Below are positions 10,358 to 18,760 of a DNA stretch of 64,000 nucleotides, piece by piece. The notes under the pieces are model-generated. The model had not been told where the DNA came from. It worked only from the letters and a program-made list of their open reading frames with translations, and did not search any database. Position numbers and translations under genes: made by a program. Origin of the DNA: Arcticibacter pallidicorallinus (GTDB lineage: Bacteria > Bacteroidota > Bacteroidia > Sphingobacteriales > Sphingobacteriaceae); the NCBI RefSeq assembly GCF_003002875.1, contig NZ_PVTH01000002.1, positions 248,001-312,000 of the forward strand, given 5' to 3'. How positions within the stretch are numbered: the first letter of the stretch is position 1; each line of letters opens with the position of its first letter.

Positions 10358-10400
10358 CGAATCAAATCTTTATCCCTAAATGTGACAAAGATTTGATTCG
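10358..10400 (+). terminator. Inverted repeat after DUF4886 gene
   Basis: CGAATCAAATCTTT (10358-10371) and AAAGATTTGATTCG (10387-10400) are perfect 14-nt complements around a 15-nt loop, followed by CTTTTCTC. Reads as a terminator of the DUF4886 gene. The right arm overlaps the -33 region of the brxA promoter, so it could also affect brxA. Confidence 0.55.
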
Positions 10401-10425
10401 CTTTTCTCAGGAACCCTTATTTTTG
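10392..10425 (+). promoter_or_regulatory. brxA promoter: TTTG-N22-TATTTTTG
   Basis: TTTG at 10392-10395 and TATTTTTG at 10418-10425, 25 nt before the ATG at 10451. The spacer is slightly long for the consensus. Confidence 0.5.
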
Positions 10426-10450
10426 TATTCTTAAACTGTAAATAAAAATT

Positions 10451-10861
10451 ATGTATCCAGAATATTTAACTGCCCCAATGAGGGAAGATCTTGTAGGAGC
10501 CGGATTTCAGGATTTGAAGTCTGCTGAAGAAGTAAGTGCGGCAATCGAGTCTGAAGGTACTGTGTTTGTTGTAGTTAACTCCGTGTGCGGATGTGCTGCT
10601 GCTAATGCACGCCCTGCAGCGAAGATGGCTGCCGGAAATGAGAAGCACCCCGCTAAATTAATTACTGTTTTTGCAGGTGTGGAGAAAGAAGCGGTGGATA
10701 AAGCCAGATCTTATATGGCGCCTTACCCTCCGTCATCACCAGCAATGGCACTTTTTAAAGACGGAAAGTTAGTACATATGATTGAGCGTCATCAAATAGA
10801 AGGCCGTCCGGCTCAAATGATCGCCGACAATCTGGTTAGCGCATTCGAGCAATATTGCTAA
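10451..10861 (+). CDS. BrxA/BrxB-family bacilliredoxin
   Basis: 136 residues, the family length (YphP/YqiW, DUF1094). The CGC redox motif is at Cys46-Gly47-Cys48 (VNSVCGCAAANARPA). In Firmicutes these proteins remove bacillithiol from S-bacillithiolated proteins; in Bacteroidota they act as disulfide isomerase/de-bacillithiolase candidates. N-terminus MYPEYLTAPMREDL is typical. Single gene between two hairpins. Confidence 0.92.
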   Translation: MYPEYLTAPMREDLVGAGFQDLKSAEEVSAAIESEGTVFVVVNSVCGCAAANARPAAKMAAGNEKHPAKLITVFAGVEKEAVDKARSYMAPYPPSSPAMALFKDGKLVHMIERHQIEGRPAQMIADNLVSAFEQYC

Positions 10862-10961
10862 GAAACCAGTACTGCCATACAAACAAGAACAGTACAGCAA
10901 AGAAAAGCGTTGCCTAGCCTCTGTTGCTGATAAAGTACTGAATACTACTAAACATCATAAT

Positions 10962-10986
10962 CAGGGTCCGGTACCTCCGGATCCTG
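10962..10986. terminator. Hairpin between convergent brxA and cdaA
   Basis: CAGGGTCCGG-tacct-CCGGATCCTG: 10-bp stem with one G-U pair, followed by TATTTTG on the plus strand and ending 10 nt before the cdaA stop. Probably a shared terminator. Confidence 0.55.
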
Positions 10987-10996
10987 TATTTTGAAT

Positions 10997-11788
10997 CTAG
11001 ATATCCCTTGTCAGCATCTCTTCCAGATCGTTGTAGTTCACATCCATACGAACCCGGCCCTGCTTCGCATAAGCCAGCTGCCCCGTCTCTTCCGAAACAA
11101 TTATCGCCACCGCATCGCTCATCTCCGTTATCCCAATTCCGGCTCTATGCCGCAATCCAAACTGGGCAGGAAGCTTGATGTTATCGCTTACCGGCAGAAT
11201 ACAACTCGCACATTTGATCTTGCCTTCCGAAATGACCATGGCGCCGTCGTGAAGCGGACTGTTCTTCTTAAATATCGTTTCGATAAGACGTTTAGAAATA
11301 TATGCATCTATGGGCTCGCCCGTATTCTGGTAATATTGGTCGTCGAAGAACTTCGCGAAGACAATCAGCGCGCCGGTACGGCTATGTTGCATCGTTTTGC
11401 AGGCATCAATGATATGCTTGATAGCTGGCTCATTAATGTTCTCCTGCTCCTTATTTCCCGGGAGGAAAGTCTTCCAGAGCTTATTCCTATGCAGCGCAGC
11501 GTTTTTTCCGATTAATAGTAGAAACCGTCTGATCTCCTGCTGAAAGACAATGATCAGTGCCAGGAAACCGACGCTGACAAAGCCTCCCAAAATATGGCTC
11601 AGCAGTTGCATCTTCAACTGTTCAGTGACGATATAAACCAAATAAATAATGATCAGACCGAGTACAATGTTTACCGCAATAGTGCCGCGGATGAGGTTAT
11701 ACACATAATAAATGATAACGGCCACCAGGATGATATCGATGATATCAAGAAAGCGCAATTGAAGAAAACTGAGATCAAAACGGTCCAT
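10997..11788 (-). CDS. cdaA: Diadenylate cyclase CdaA-type
   Basis: 263 residues. Makes cyclic di-AMP from two ATP. Three N-terminal membrane helices (about residues 11-90) are followed by the DAC domain with the conserved LHDGAMVI (DGA at 181-183) and LRHRAGIG (RHR at 213-215) motifs. Lies downstream of folP on the same strand (83-bp gap), a pairing common in Bacteroidota. No cdaR or c-di-AMP phosphodiesterase is in the window. Confidence 0.94.
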   Translation of the reverse strand: MDRFDLSFLQLRFLDIIDIILVAVIIYYVYNLIRGTIAVNIVLGLIIIYLVYIVTEQLKMQLLSHILGGFVSVGFLALIIVFQQEIRRFLLLIGKNAALHRNKLWKTFLPGNKEQENINEPAIKHIIDACKTMQHSRTGALIVFAKFFDDQYYQNTGEPIDAYISKRLIETIFKKNSPLHDGAMVISEGKIKCASCILPVSDNIKLPAQFGLRHRAGIGITEMSDAVAIIVSEETGQLAYAKQGRVRMDVNYNDLEEMLTRDI

Positions 11789-11871
11789 CTATGTAAACTT
11801 TAGGCGCCCGGAACAGGGTGTTTTAGGGTGTGTTGTGTATCGTCCGAAGATAATAAATAGCTTTAGATAAA

Positions 11872-12738
11872 TCAAAATTTCTGCCCTCGCAGGCACTGCA
11901 CAAGCTTTACCGCCTCCATTGCTTCCTTCACGTCATGCACCCGCAGAATAGCGGCGTTCTTTAGCAAAGCCACCGTATTCAGCACCGTCGTGCCGTTCAG
12001 CGCTTCCTCGCTGGTAATACCCAGAGTCTTCCAGATCGTTCTCTTACGCGATAATCCCGCCAGTACCGGAAGTCCGCATATCGAGAATTTCTCCATCTGA
12101 TTCAATAATAAGAAGTTTTCTTCGGCATCCTTGGCAAATCCAAAACCCGGATCCAGAATGATATCGTGTACATGCAGGGCCTTTAAACGGGCTATCCGCT
12201 CAGAAAAGTACGACAAAACCTCCGCAAAAATATCCTGGTACCCGGTTAGGCCGGTCATCGTTTGGGGGGTGCCTCGCATATGCATCAAAATATAGGGAAC
12301 CTTCAGTCGTGCTACGGTTTCAAACATCAGCGGATCCAGGTCTCCTCCAGAAATATCATTGATCATGTGAGCACCCGCGTCGATAGAAGCCTTCGCTACC
12401 GAGGCCCTGAAAGTATCTACAGACAGGATAGCTTGAGGGAATTTCCTGGTTAGAGCCTGAATGACGGGCACAATGCGCTCCACCTCTTCCGCTTCCGAAA
12501 CTTCGGTTGCCCCCGGCCGGGTAGAGTACGCTCCAATGTCCAGCATCGTAGCGCCTTCCGACAAAAGCTTTTCAGCACGCCTCAGCGCCTCATCCGTTGC
12601 CGGCGTCCTGCTTCCCTGGTAAAAAGAATCCGGTGTGATATTAAGAATCCCCATAACACGCGGTATTGTAAAATCTATGAGACTCCCACCGGCATTAATG
12701 GTTTTCTTTTGCTGAAAAGACGTACTTTTATCGTTCAT
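11872..12738 (-). CDS. folP: Dihydropteroate synthase
   Basis: 288 residues. Condenses p-aminobenzoate with 6-hydroxymethyl-dihydropterin pyrophosphate in folate synthesis; target of sulfonamides. Motifs MGILNITPDSFYQGSRT, DIGAYSTRPGA and the C-terminal LAGLSRKRTI are present. The first 25 residues vary in the family; ATG at 12738 is the only good start. Likely co-transcribed with cdaA and divergent from the DUF1599 gene. Confidence 0.95.
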   Translation of the reverse strand: MNDKSTSFQQKKTINAGGSLIDFTIPRVMGILNITPDSFYQGSRTPATDEALRRAEKLLSEGATMLDIGAYSTRPGATEVSEAEEVERIVPVIQALTRKFPQAILSVDTFRASVAKASIDAGAHMINDISGGDLDPLMFETVARLKVPYILMHMRGTPQTMTGLTGYQDIFAEVLSYFSERIARLKALHVHDIILDPGFGFAKDAEENFLLLNQMEKFSICGLPVLAGLSRKRTIWKTLGITSEEALNGTTVLNTVALLKNAAILRVHDVKEAMEAVKLVQCLRGQKF

Positions 12739-12793
12739 TATTAAGAATACAAAATACAGGTTAATTCACCTTTTAATCAAATAAACAAATATT

Positions 12794-13351
12794 TTGGCAC
12801 ACAATACCTCCCTTGAGTACGATTCAGTCATCCAATATTGCAGTAACCTATTTCTGAAAAAAACAAAAGACTATGGTACGGCGTGGCGAATATTACGCGT
12901 CAGCTCACTAACAGACCAGATTTTCATCAAAGCACAGCGAATCCGCACGCTCGAGGAAAAGAAAGTCTCCAAAGTAGGAGAGAGCATCCATTCAGAATAC
13001 GTCGGTATCATCAACTACTGTGTGATCGCTATGATGCAGCTGGAGCTGAGCGACGACGCGTCCATGGAACTTGAAGTAACTGAGGTGCAAGAGAAGTACA
13101 GCCGCTTGGTAAATGAAACCAAAAATCTGATGTTCGCGAAGAACCATGACTATGGAGAGGCCTGGAGAGACATGCGTATCAGCTCTCTGACCGATCTGAT
13201 CCTGATGAAAATCCTGCGCGTAAAGCAGATTGAGGATAATGAGGGACAAACGCTCGCCTCCGAAGGAGTGAAAGCCAATTACCAGGATATGCTGAACTAC
13301 GCTGTTTTTGCCCTCATCAGAATGGGTACCGAAAGCAGTAGTGATGAATAA
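12794..13351 (+). CDS. DUF1599 protein with two tandem domain copies
   Basis: 185 residues starting at TTG (no ATG or GTG is available before the conserved region). DUF1599 (Nmad1-like) occurs twice: residues about 20-85 (TKDYGTAWRILRVSSLTDQI) and about 112-180 (NHDYGEAWRDMRISSLTDLI), each followed by a NYCVIAMMQL/NYAVFALIRM helix. Function is unknown; nucleotide-related roles have been suggested for the domain. It is 11 bp upstream of the DoxX-type gene and divergent from folP. Confidence 0.85.
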   Translation: MAHNTSLEYDSVIQYCSNLFLKKTKDYGTAWRILRVSSLTDQIFIKAQRIRTLEEKKVSKVGESIHSEYVGIINYCVIAMMQLELSDDASMELEVTEVQEKYSRLVNETKNLMFAKNHDYGEAWRDMRISSLTDLILMKILRVKQIEDNEGQTLASEGVKANYQDMLNYAVFALIRMGTESSSDE

Positions 13352-13362
13352 ATAAAGGAAGT

Positions 13363-14550
13363 ATGATGAACGCCTCAACGAAACTAAATTCCCGTCCGCA
13401 ATATCTGTTGTGGTTTTGCCGCCTGTTTGTAGGCTTACTGTTTATTTTTTCGGGTCTGGTTAAGGCCAACGACCCCCTGGGTTTTGGGTACAAATTACAG
13501 GAATATTTCGAGGTCTTTCATACTACCTTCCTGAACGACTATGCTGCCGCCATATCCATCACGGTCTGCGCACTGGAAATTATTCTTGGTATTGCATTGC
13601 TATTGGGCTACAAAGCTCAAAAGGTGAGTTGGGGATTGCTATTGCTGATTGTCTTCTTTACCTTCCTTACATTCTGGTCCGCCGCTTTTGACGTTGTTAA
13701 ATCCTGCGGATGCTTCGGAGACGCCATTCCCCTTACACCATGGCAGTCTTTTCTGAAGGATCTCGTCCTTTTAGCACTCATTGCATTCATCTTTATAAAA
13801 CGAAAATACATACAGCCACTCTTTTCCTCCAAAGGACTCATGAATGCGCTTATGGCTATTGCGGTTGTTTTTTCTTTCGGTGTAGGAATCTATACCTATA
13901 ATTACCTTCCATTTGTCGACTTCCTCCCGTACCATGTGGGTGCTAATCTTCCTGAAAACATGCGCATTCCACCAGGTGCCCCCAAAGACGAGTATGTTAT
14001 CACCTATTCGCTGAAGCACAAGAAAAGCGGCGAAACACAGAAGATGACCGATAAGGAATACCTCAAAACGGAGATCTGGAAAGATGCGAATTGGCAAATT
14101 GTAGGCGAACCTCAGAATCAGCTTCTGAAAAAAGGCTATGAACCCAAGATTCGTGATCTGATCATTGCCGACAGTCAGGGTACCGACTATACCTCCGAAA
14201 TTATTGAAAATCCCTATTACAACCTGGTCGTAGTAGCCTATAATCTGAACAAAGCCGATGAAAAGGGTATGGGCGATATTAACGCAATAGCCATCAATGC
14301 TGCCGAAAATTACAACGTCCGCACCGTATTGCTAACCTCCACTACTTCGGAGGCCGCAGAATTATATAGTAAGAAACATAAGCTGATGATGGAGGTCTTC
14401 AATGCCGATGCAGTGCCGCTTAAGAGTATAGTGCGTTCTAATCCCGGACTGCTTCTTCTTAAAAATGGCGTAGTCATTAACAAGTGGCACTTCCACACGC
14501 TCCCGACATATAACGAGCTTGAATCACGGTATCTAAGGCAGCTTAAGTAA
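13363..14550 (+). CDS. BT_3928-type DoxX family membrane protein
   Basis: 395 residues. The first about 160 residues form a four-helix DoxX/MauE-like membrane domain with the CGCFGDAIPLT motif. A further membrane helix (about 165-185) precedes a large C-terminal region whose end (GLLLLKNGVVINKWHFHTLP) resembles a thioredoxin-like fold. This architecture and its position after DUF1599 are typical of Bacteroidota. Probably a redox-linked membrane protein; exact role unknown. ATGs at 13363 and 13366 are both possible. Confidence 0.82.
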   Translation: MMNASTKLNSRPQYLLWFCRLFVGLLFIFSGLVKANDPLGFGYKLQEYFEVFHTTFLNDYAAAISITVCALEIILGIALLLGYKAQKVSWGLLLLIVFFTFLTFWSAAFDVVKSCGCFGDAIPLTPWQSFLKDLVLLALIAFIFIKRKYIQPLFSSKGLMNALMAIAVVFSFGVGIYTYNYLPFVDFLPYHVGANLPENMRIPPGAPKDEYVITYSLKHKKSGETQKMTDKEYLKTEIWKDANWQIVGEPQNQLLKKGYEPKIRDLIIADSQGTDYTSEIIENPYYNLVVVAYNLNKADEKGMGDINAIAINAAENYNVRTVLLTSTTSEAAELYSKKHKLMMEVFNADAVPLKSIVRSNPGLLLLKNGVVINKWHFHTLPTYNELESRYLRQLK

Positions 14551-14557
14551 CAGCAGA

Positions 14558-15067
14558 ATGGCAATATTTCTAATAGGATTCATGGGCTGCGGTAAAACAA
14601 CCCTTGGCAAAAAGTTAGCATCTAAAACCGGGTTTACATTTATAGATCTCGACAAAGTTATCGAGCAAGCGGCCGGGAAAACTATCCCCGAATACTTCGC
14701 CAGGCATGGAGAAGCGGCATTCCGCGAATTGGAACGCGATGTACTGCAGTCAACGAAGTTTCCCGAAAATTCTATCATCGCCACAGGCGGAGGTGCCCCC
14801 TGCTATTTTGATAATATGGAATGGATGAACAAAGAAGGGCTGACCGTTTATATTTCTCTGCCTCCTGCGGCTCTTGCCAGCCGCCTTGAAAAGGCGGAAG
14901 AGGTGAGGCCGGTACTGAAAGATCATAAGGGAGAAGCACTAATCAGTTTTATTGCCGGGAAGCTTGATGAACGAGAGCCCTTTTACGGCAAGGCACAAAT
15001 CATAGCCTCAGGCTTAGGTCTGACCGCAGATAAACTCTGGACGACAATCTCCGATCAACGCAAATAA
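14558..15067 (+). CDS. aroK: Shikimate kinase
   Basis: 169 residues. ATP-dependent phosphorylation of shikimate in the chorismate pathway. P-loop GFMGCGKTTLG at residues 7-17, FIDLDKVIE shikimate-binding Asp, and the GGGAPC motif are present. It starts 7 bp after the DoxX-type gene, so the three genes from 12794 probably form one operon. The last 13 bp overlap the convergent phosphoribosyltransferase gene. Confidence 0.95.
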   Translation: MAIFLIGFMGCGKTTLGKKLASKTGFTFIDLDKVIEQAAGKTIPEYFARHGEAAFRELERDVLQSTKFPENSIIATGGGAPCYFDNMEWMNKEGLTVYISLPPAALASRLEKAEEVRPVLKDHKGEALISFIAGKLDEREPFYGKAQIIASGLGLTADKLWTTISDQRK

Positions 15068-15564
15068 ACTACATCTTCGGTATCCGGCTGATTAGAAATT
15101 ACCACGTCAACATGTTCCTTAATAACGGTTGATAGCTCCAAACCGGTATAGTCCGGCGAAACCGGAAACACTCTGTGGCTTCTGTCAACCAAAGCAACGG
15201 TACGCAGTTTCTTCACCGGAATATCCAGGAATATACCGATGCCATACGCCATCGTTCTACCGCGGTTAACCACGTCGTCTACCAGGATCACAACCTTGTC
15301 TGCGCACTCCTCCACAGGCAAACCAGTCTGTGCCTGTAAGAATGTGCTGCTCTTATCCATGATGATCTTCATCAAAGTAATTTTTATACCGCTGATCTCC
15401 TCCAGCTTATTTTTGATTCGTTCTGCAAGGATATACCCATAATCAACGATGCCGGCAATAACCAGTTCTTTTTCGTCCAGGTTGTCTTCCCATAGCTGGT
15501 AAGCAATCCGGGTGATCTTCTGTTCGATTTGTTTTTGGTTCAGAATGATTACTTCGTTCGTCAT
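15055..15564 (-). CDS. PyrR-like phosphoribosyltransferase family protein
   Basis: 169 residues. The PRPP-binding signature VVILVDDVVNRGRTMAYG (residues 91-108) marks a type I phosphoribosyltransferase fold. Overall length and the N-terminal ILNQKQIEQKITRIAYQLWE resemble PyrR/hypoxanthine-type proteins. It may salvage a base or act as a pyrimidine-linked regulator; sequence alone does not decide. It lies 12 bp downstream of a small conserved gene on the same strand. Confidence 0.85.
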   Translation of the reverse strand: MTNEVIILNQKQIEQKITRIAYQLWEDNLDEKELVIAGIVDYGYILAERIKNKLEEISGIKITLMKIIMDKSSTFLQAQTGLPVEECADKVVILVDDVVNRGRTMAYGIGIFLDIPVKKLRTVALVDRSHRVFPVSPDYTGLELSTVIKEHVDVVISNQPDTEDVVYLR

Positions 15565-15576
15565 GATTTATACAGA

Positions 15577-15975
15577 TTAATGATAAGGGTAGAATACAAA
15601 ATTAGCTCCTTCCGGAACAACTACGAACAGGCAGATAAAATCTTCAGGATTCTTATAGGTCTTGATAAAGCGGTCTTTTTTTTCCCGGTGAATAATTCCC
15701 TTTTGAATGAATTCATCCAGGGTGGAAGCCTGAATGGACCAGCTTGTGCCAAGATCAGTCCTGTCCAATATCAGTTCGCCCAGGTTCAGCTCATGCTGAT
15801 GGGCCGCAAAAATGGGGTATTCGGAAAGTCCCTCGTTAATAATCTCCATAGAAACCTCTCTGATAGACTCACTATAAAACTTAAGGTCTTTCTCCAGGCT
15901 CTTTAAAGGGCTTTCCTTTTCCGGATTATTGCCTCCTTCAGAGTCCGACTGGTTGATCAAATCTTTTAATTCCAT
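15577..15975 (-). CDS. Conserved hypothetical cytoplasmic protein
   Basis: 132 residues with no signal peptide or membrane helix and an acidic N-terminal third. The central AAHQHELNLGELILDRTDLG segment looks conserved, but I do not recognise a named domain. It is 12 bp downstream of rlmD and 12 bp upstream of the phosphoribosyltransferase gene, so the three minus-strand genes are likely one transcript. Confidence 0.7.
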   Translation of the reverse strand: MELKDLINQSDSEGGNNPEKESPLKSLEKDLKFYSESIREVSMEIINEGLSEYPIFAAHQHELNLGELILDRTDLGTSWSIQASTLDEFIQKGIIHREKKDRFIKTYKNPEDFICLFVVVPEGANFVFYPYH

Positions 15976-15987
15976 ATTTATCCGATC

Positions 15988-17415
15988 TTAATTTACCGCA
16001 TCAACAGCCTTACGTAATTCCAGTAACACCACGTTCTCCACGTGTTGCGTATGCGGGAACATATCTACCGGCCTGATGCGTGTGGTGTCGTATTTCTCCT
16101 TTAACAGCGCGATGTCCCTTGCCTGCGTCGCAGCATTACAGCTCACATAAACAATCTTCGGTGCCTCCATCTCCAGTAAACGCTGTACCACATCAGCATG
16201 CATTCCCGCTCTCGGTGGATCGGTTATAATAACGTCAGGGTTACCATGTTGTTCGGCAAACTGCGGGGTTAATACATCCTTCATGTCTCCGGCATAGAAT
16301 TTGGTGTTGGTAATGCCGTTTAAGGAAGAATTTACTTTGGCATCCTCAATTGCTGTCGGTACGTATTCAATGCCGATAACCTCTTTTACGTGTCTCGCTA
16401 CAAAGTTAGCAATCGTGCCCGCGCCGGTGTAAAGGTCATAAACCAGTTCATCACCTTTAAATCCTGCAAACTGCCTTGTTAAGGCGTAAAGCTCATAAGC
16501 CTGGAGAGAGTTCGTTTGATAGAAACTCTTCGGACCGATCTTAAAGGTCAGCCCTTCCATTTCTTCAAAGATGTAATCCCGACCCGCAAACACATGAATG
16601 TCCTGGTCGAAAATCGTGTCATTTTTCTTATGATTGATGATATAAAGAAGAGACGTCAGTTGCGGGAATGTTGCCTGCACATGCTCCATCATCTTCTGTA
16701 TCTCGTCCTGATCTGCATAAGCAAATACCACGATCACCATGATCTCACCGGTAGTGGATGTACGGATGATCAGATTTCTCAAGGCTCCTTCATGATTACG
16801 CAGGTTGTAGAACGATATGGCATTGTCGAGCGCAAACTTGCGGATGCTGTTCCTGATCTCATTGGAAGGACTGCCCTGAAGATAGCAAGTCTCGATATTC
16901 AGAATCTTGTCGAACCGAAGTGGCACGTGGAACCCAAGGGCATTCATGTTATGCTCTTCATCGCTGGCAACATCCTCGTCGGTCAGCCAGCGCTTGTCAG
17001 AGAATGTATATTCTAGCTTATTGCGGTAATAGCGCGTTTCAAATGAAGGCAATATAGTTTCAGTCGGTGTGGTATCGATCTTAGCCAGGCGTTCAAGTGC
17101 GTCATTTACCGATTTCTGTTTGAACTTCAGCTGAGCATCATAGGTCATGTGCTGCCACTTGCAGCCCCCGCAAACACCAAAATGTTCGCAGAATGGCTGA
17201 GTGCGGTATTCTGAAGGACTTACTATCCGTGTCACCTTTGCTTCTCCAAAGTTCTTCTTCTTCCGGAAGAGCTCAATGTCGACCACGTCGCCGGGTATAG
17301 CTTTTTCAATAAAGATGACCAGTTCTTCGGCTTTTCCGAGACCTTTTCCTTCTTCGGCTATATCGGTAACCAGGACATTTTCTATGCGCTTCTTCTCAGC
17401 AGGCTTTCTTCTCAT
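15988..17415 (-). CDS. rlmD: 23S rRNA (uracil-C5)-methyltransferase RlmD-type
   Basis: 475 residues. TRAM domain at about 10-70, then iron-sulfur cysteines in CEHFGVCGGCKWQHM (Cys76, 82, 85), and a SAM-binding methyltransferase with DLYTGAGTIANF, ITDPPRAGMH and the catalytic cysteine in VYVSCNAATQARD. RlmCD/RumA family; which uridine is modified (747, 1939 or both) cannot be told. First gene of a probable three-gene minus-strand operon. Confidence 0.92.
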   Translation of the reverse strand: MRRKPAEKKRIENVLVTDIAEEGKGLGKAEELVIFIEKAIPGDVVDIELFRKKKNFGEAKVTRIVSPSEYRTQPFCEHFGVCGGCKWQHMTYDAQLKFKQKSVNDALERLAKIDTTPTETILPSFETRYYRNKLEYTFSDKRWLTDEDVASDEEHNMNALGFHVPLRFDKILNIETCYLQGSPSNEIRNSIRKFALDNAISFYNLRNHEGALRNLIIRTSTTGEIMVIVVFAYADQDEIQKMMEHVQATFPQLTSLLYIINHKKNDTIFDQDIHVFAGRDYIFEEMEGLTFKIGPKSFYQTNSLQAYELYALTRQFAGFKGDELVYDLYTGAGTIANFVARHVKEVIGIEYVPTAIEDAKVNSSLNGITNTKFYAGDMKDVLTPQFAEQHGNPDVIITDPPRAGMHADVVQRLLEMEAPKIVYVSCNAATQARDIALLKEKYDTTRIRPVDMFPHTQHVENVVLLELRKAVDAVN

Positions 17416-17762
17416 GTAAAATTATATAATATACACACCGCAGATTGTCAGACCGACGACCCGGTGAAGCGCAAAATTAAAGTAATTTTTGGAGTGGGGA
17501 ATTTTTAAAGGATAAATAGAAGGACAAGGGCACAATAATCCCTATGGAAACGAATCACTTCGACACCTGATGTCAGAAAAATAACCTTAACAGCAATCCC
17601 GCAAAGCTTTTAAATGGCTCTCTGAAATCGAACTGCTCGTCAATGCTGTTTGAAAAATCTGTAATCTCTTTACTCATGACAACCCTCCTTATATCTGTAA
17701 CATGAAAACGCAAACGAATACCGATCTGGTATTTAGTATAACGTAATTTGATACTTAGATGT
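17416..17762. other. Intergenic region with one candidate small ORF
   Basis: 347 bp between the rlmD start and the tetR stop. Apart from the 34-codon candidate listed separately I see no gene. The rlmD-proximal part has a purine-rich stretch and no clear TAnnTTTG box. Confidence 0.45.
17573..17677 (-). CDS. Candidate 34-residue small protein with strong ribosome binding site
   Basis: ATG at 17677, stop TGA at 17573-17575. The peptide begins MSKEITDFSNSIDEQFDF and ends with a hydrophobic FAGLLLRLFF. Directly upstream is AAGGAGGG (17683-17690) 5 nt before the ATG, an unusually complete Shine-Dalgarno for this genome. It sits 85 bp after the tetR stop on the same strand. No family recognised; it could be a leader peptide or chance. 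Confidence 0.35.
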   Translation of the reverse strand: MSKEITDFSNSIDEQFDFREPFKSFAGLLLRLFF

Positions 17763-18347
17763 TTATCTAATCGCCGCTTTTACGAGGTAGGGGAGAATCT
17801 CTTTCTGGAAATTCACAAAGTTTTTACGTACATCAGCGTCGCTGACCGACGTAAACGCATAAGAAAATACAATGCTTTTGCTCGCTTTAATAAGGAAGCG
17901 GATTCCCGCAGCATGGCTTTCGTTCTTTTTAACCGGCATTGTTTCCTGAAAAGATCTGATCAACAGCTTCTCCAGGTCATCGGATAAAAGCTTAAGAAAT
18001 CCTTGTGAATTAGCCGACTCTCTGATGAAGTCCCAGCCAATAAATTCATTGCAAATGGTGTAGGTAAGTCTGCAGGTTTTAAAGATAAGTTTGGAAAGAT
18101 AGGCCTCAATATCGTTAACATTGTATTCCGAGTCGATCATTTCGTCAACGCTCTGCTTCAGTTCGTCCATGAGGATGTAGTGAAGCAAAACCTCTTTGCT
18201 GTCAAAATACTTGTATATGGTGGCTTTGGCAATCTTCGCCTTCTTAGCAATTTCGTTTACACTCGTCTTATGGTAGCCGTATCTGCGGAACAACTCATGT
18301 GAGGCTTCAATTATATTCTCCTTTACTTTGTCAACTTCCATTTCCAT
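17763..18347 (-). CDS. TetR/AcrR-family transcriptional regulator
   Basis: 194 residues. N-terminal helix-turn-helix at about residues 10-55 (ASHELFRRYGYHKTSVNEIA, then KATIYKYFDSKEVLLH), followed by an all-helical ligand domain without recognisable subfamily. Its ATG overlaps the stop of the upstream lipoprotein gene by 1 nt (TAATG), so the two are translationally coupled. Target genes are not evident; no efflux or acyl-CoA genes are adjacent. Confidence 0.9.
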   Translation of the reverse strand: MEMEVDKVKENIIEASHELFRRYGYHKTSVNEIAKKAKIAKATIYKYFDSKEVLLHYILMDELKQSVDEMIDSEYNVNDIEAYLSKLIFKTCRLTYTICNEFIGWDFIRESANSQGFLKLLSDDLEKLLIRSFQETMPVKKNESHAAGIRFLIKASKSIVFSYAFTSVSDADVRKNFVNFQKEILPYLVKAAIR

Positions 18348-18760
18348 TAATTGCTTACGGAGATTATTCCATTGTTTTCACTAACATAATACGTCTTAAG
18401 CGGCTTTTTCGCTGGGTCCTTTTGTGGAATGCCGTCTTCCAGCGAGAAGATGCCACCACTGCACGGATCAGTAGCTGTTATTCCTGTATCATCCACATTG
18501 ATAGCACATTTTTTCTCCGGATTGACGGTGCTGCAACGATCGTAAGCCATCAGTCCGCCAAATGCCGAGCGGTATAAGATCAATCCGGCGACCCCATACC
18601 CCGAAACTTCTACATGATTACCCGCATAGTTCAATCCTGAATATGCCGGGTTGCCCAAAGATGCCCGGAAGTTAACCGGAACGTCAGGTACTCCTGAAGG
18701 ATCCTTGCCACAGGAAGCAAGAAGTAGCCATATTCCTAACAAAAGTACCCTTCCCATCAT
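18347..18760 (-). CDS. Lipoprotein with degenerate Rieske-like domain
   Basis: 137 residues. A signal peptide ends in the lipobox LLLASC. The rest resembles a Rieske domain: the C-terminal KKPLKTYYVSENNGIISV matches the usual end of the fold, and DPCSGGIFSLEDG sits where CPCHGSxFdxdG is normal. The cluster ligands are therefore largely replaced (Cys to Asp, His to Ser), while cysteines matching the structural disulfide remain (KKC and DPC). It probably does not bind a [2Fe-2S] cluster. Starts at the pheS stop (1-nt overlap) and ends at the tetR start. Confidence 0.7.
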   Translation of the reverse strand: MMGRVLLLGIWLLLASCGKDPSGVPDVPVNFRASLGNPAYSGLNYAGNHVEVSGYGVAGLILYRSAFGGLMAYDRCSTVNPEKKCAINVDDTGITATDPCSGGIFSLEDGIPQKDPAKKPLKTYYVSENNGIISVSN

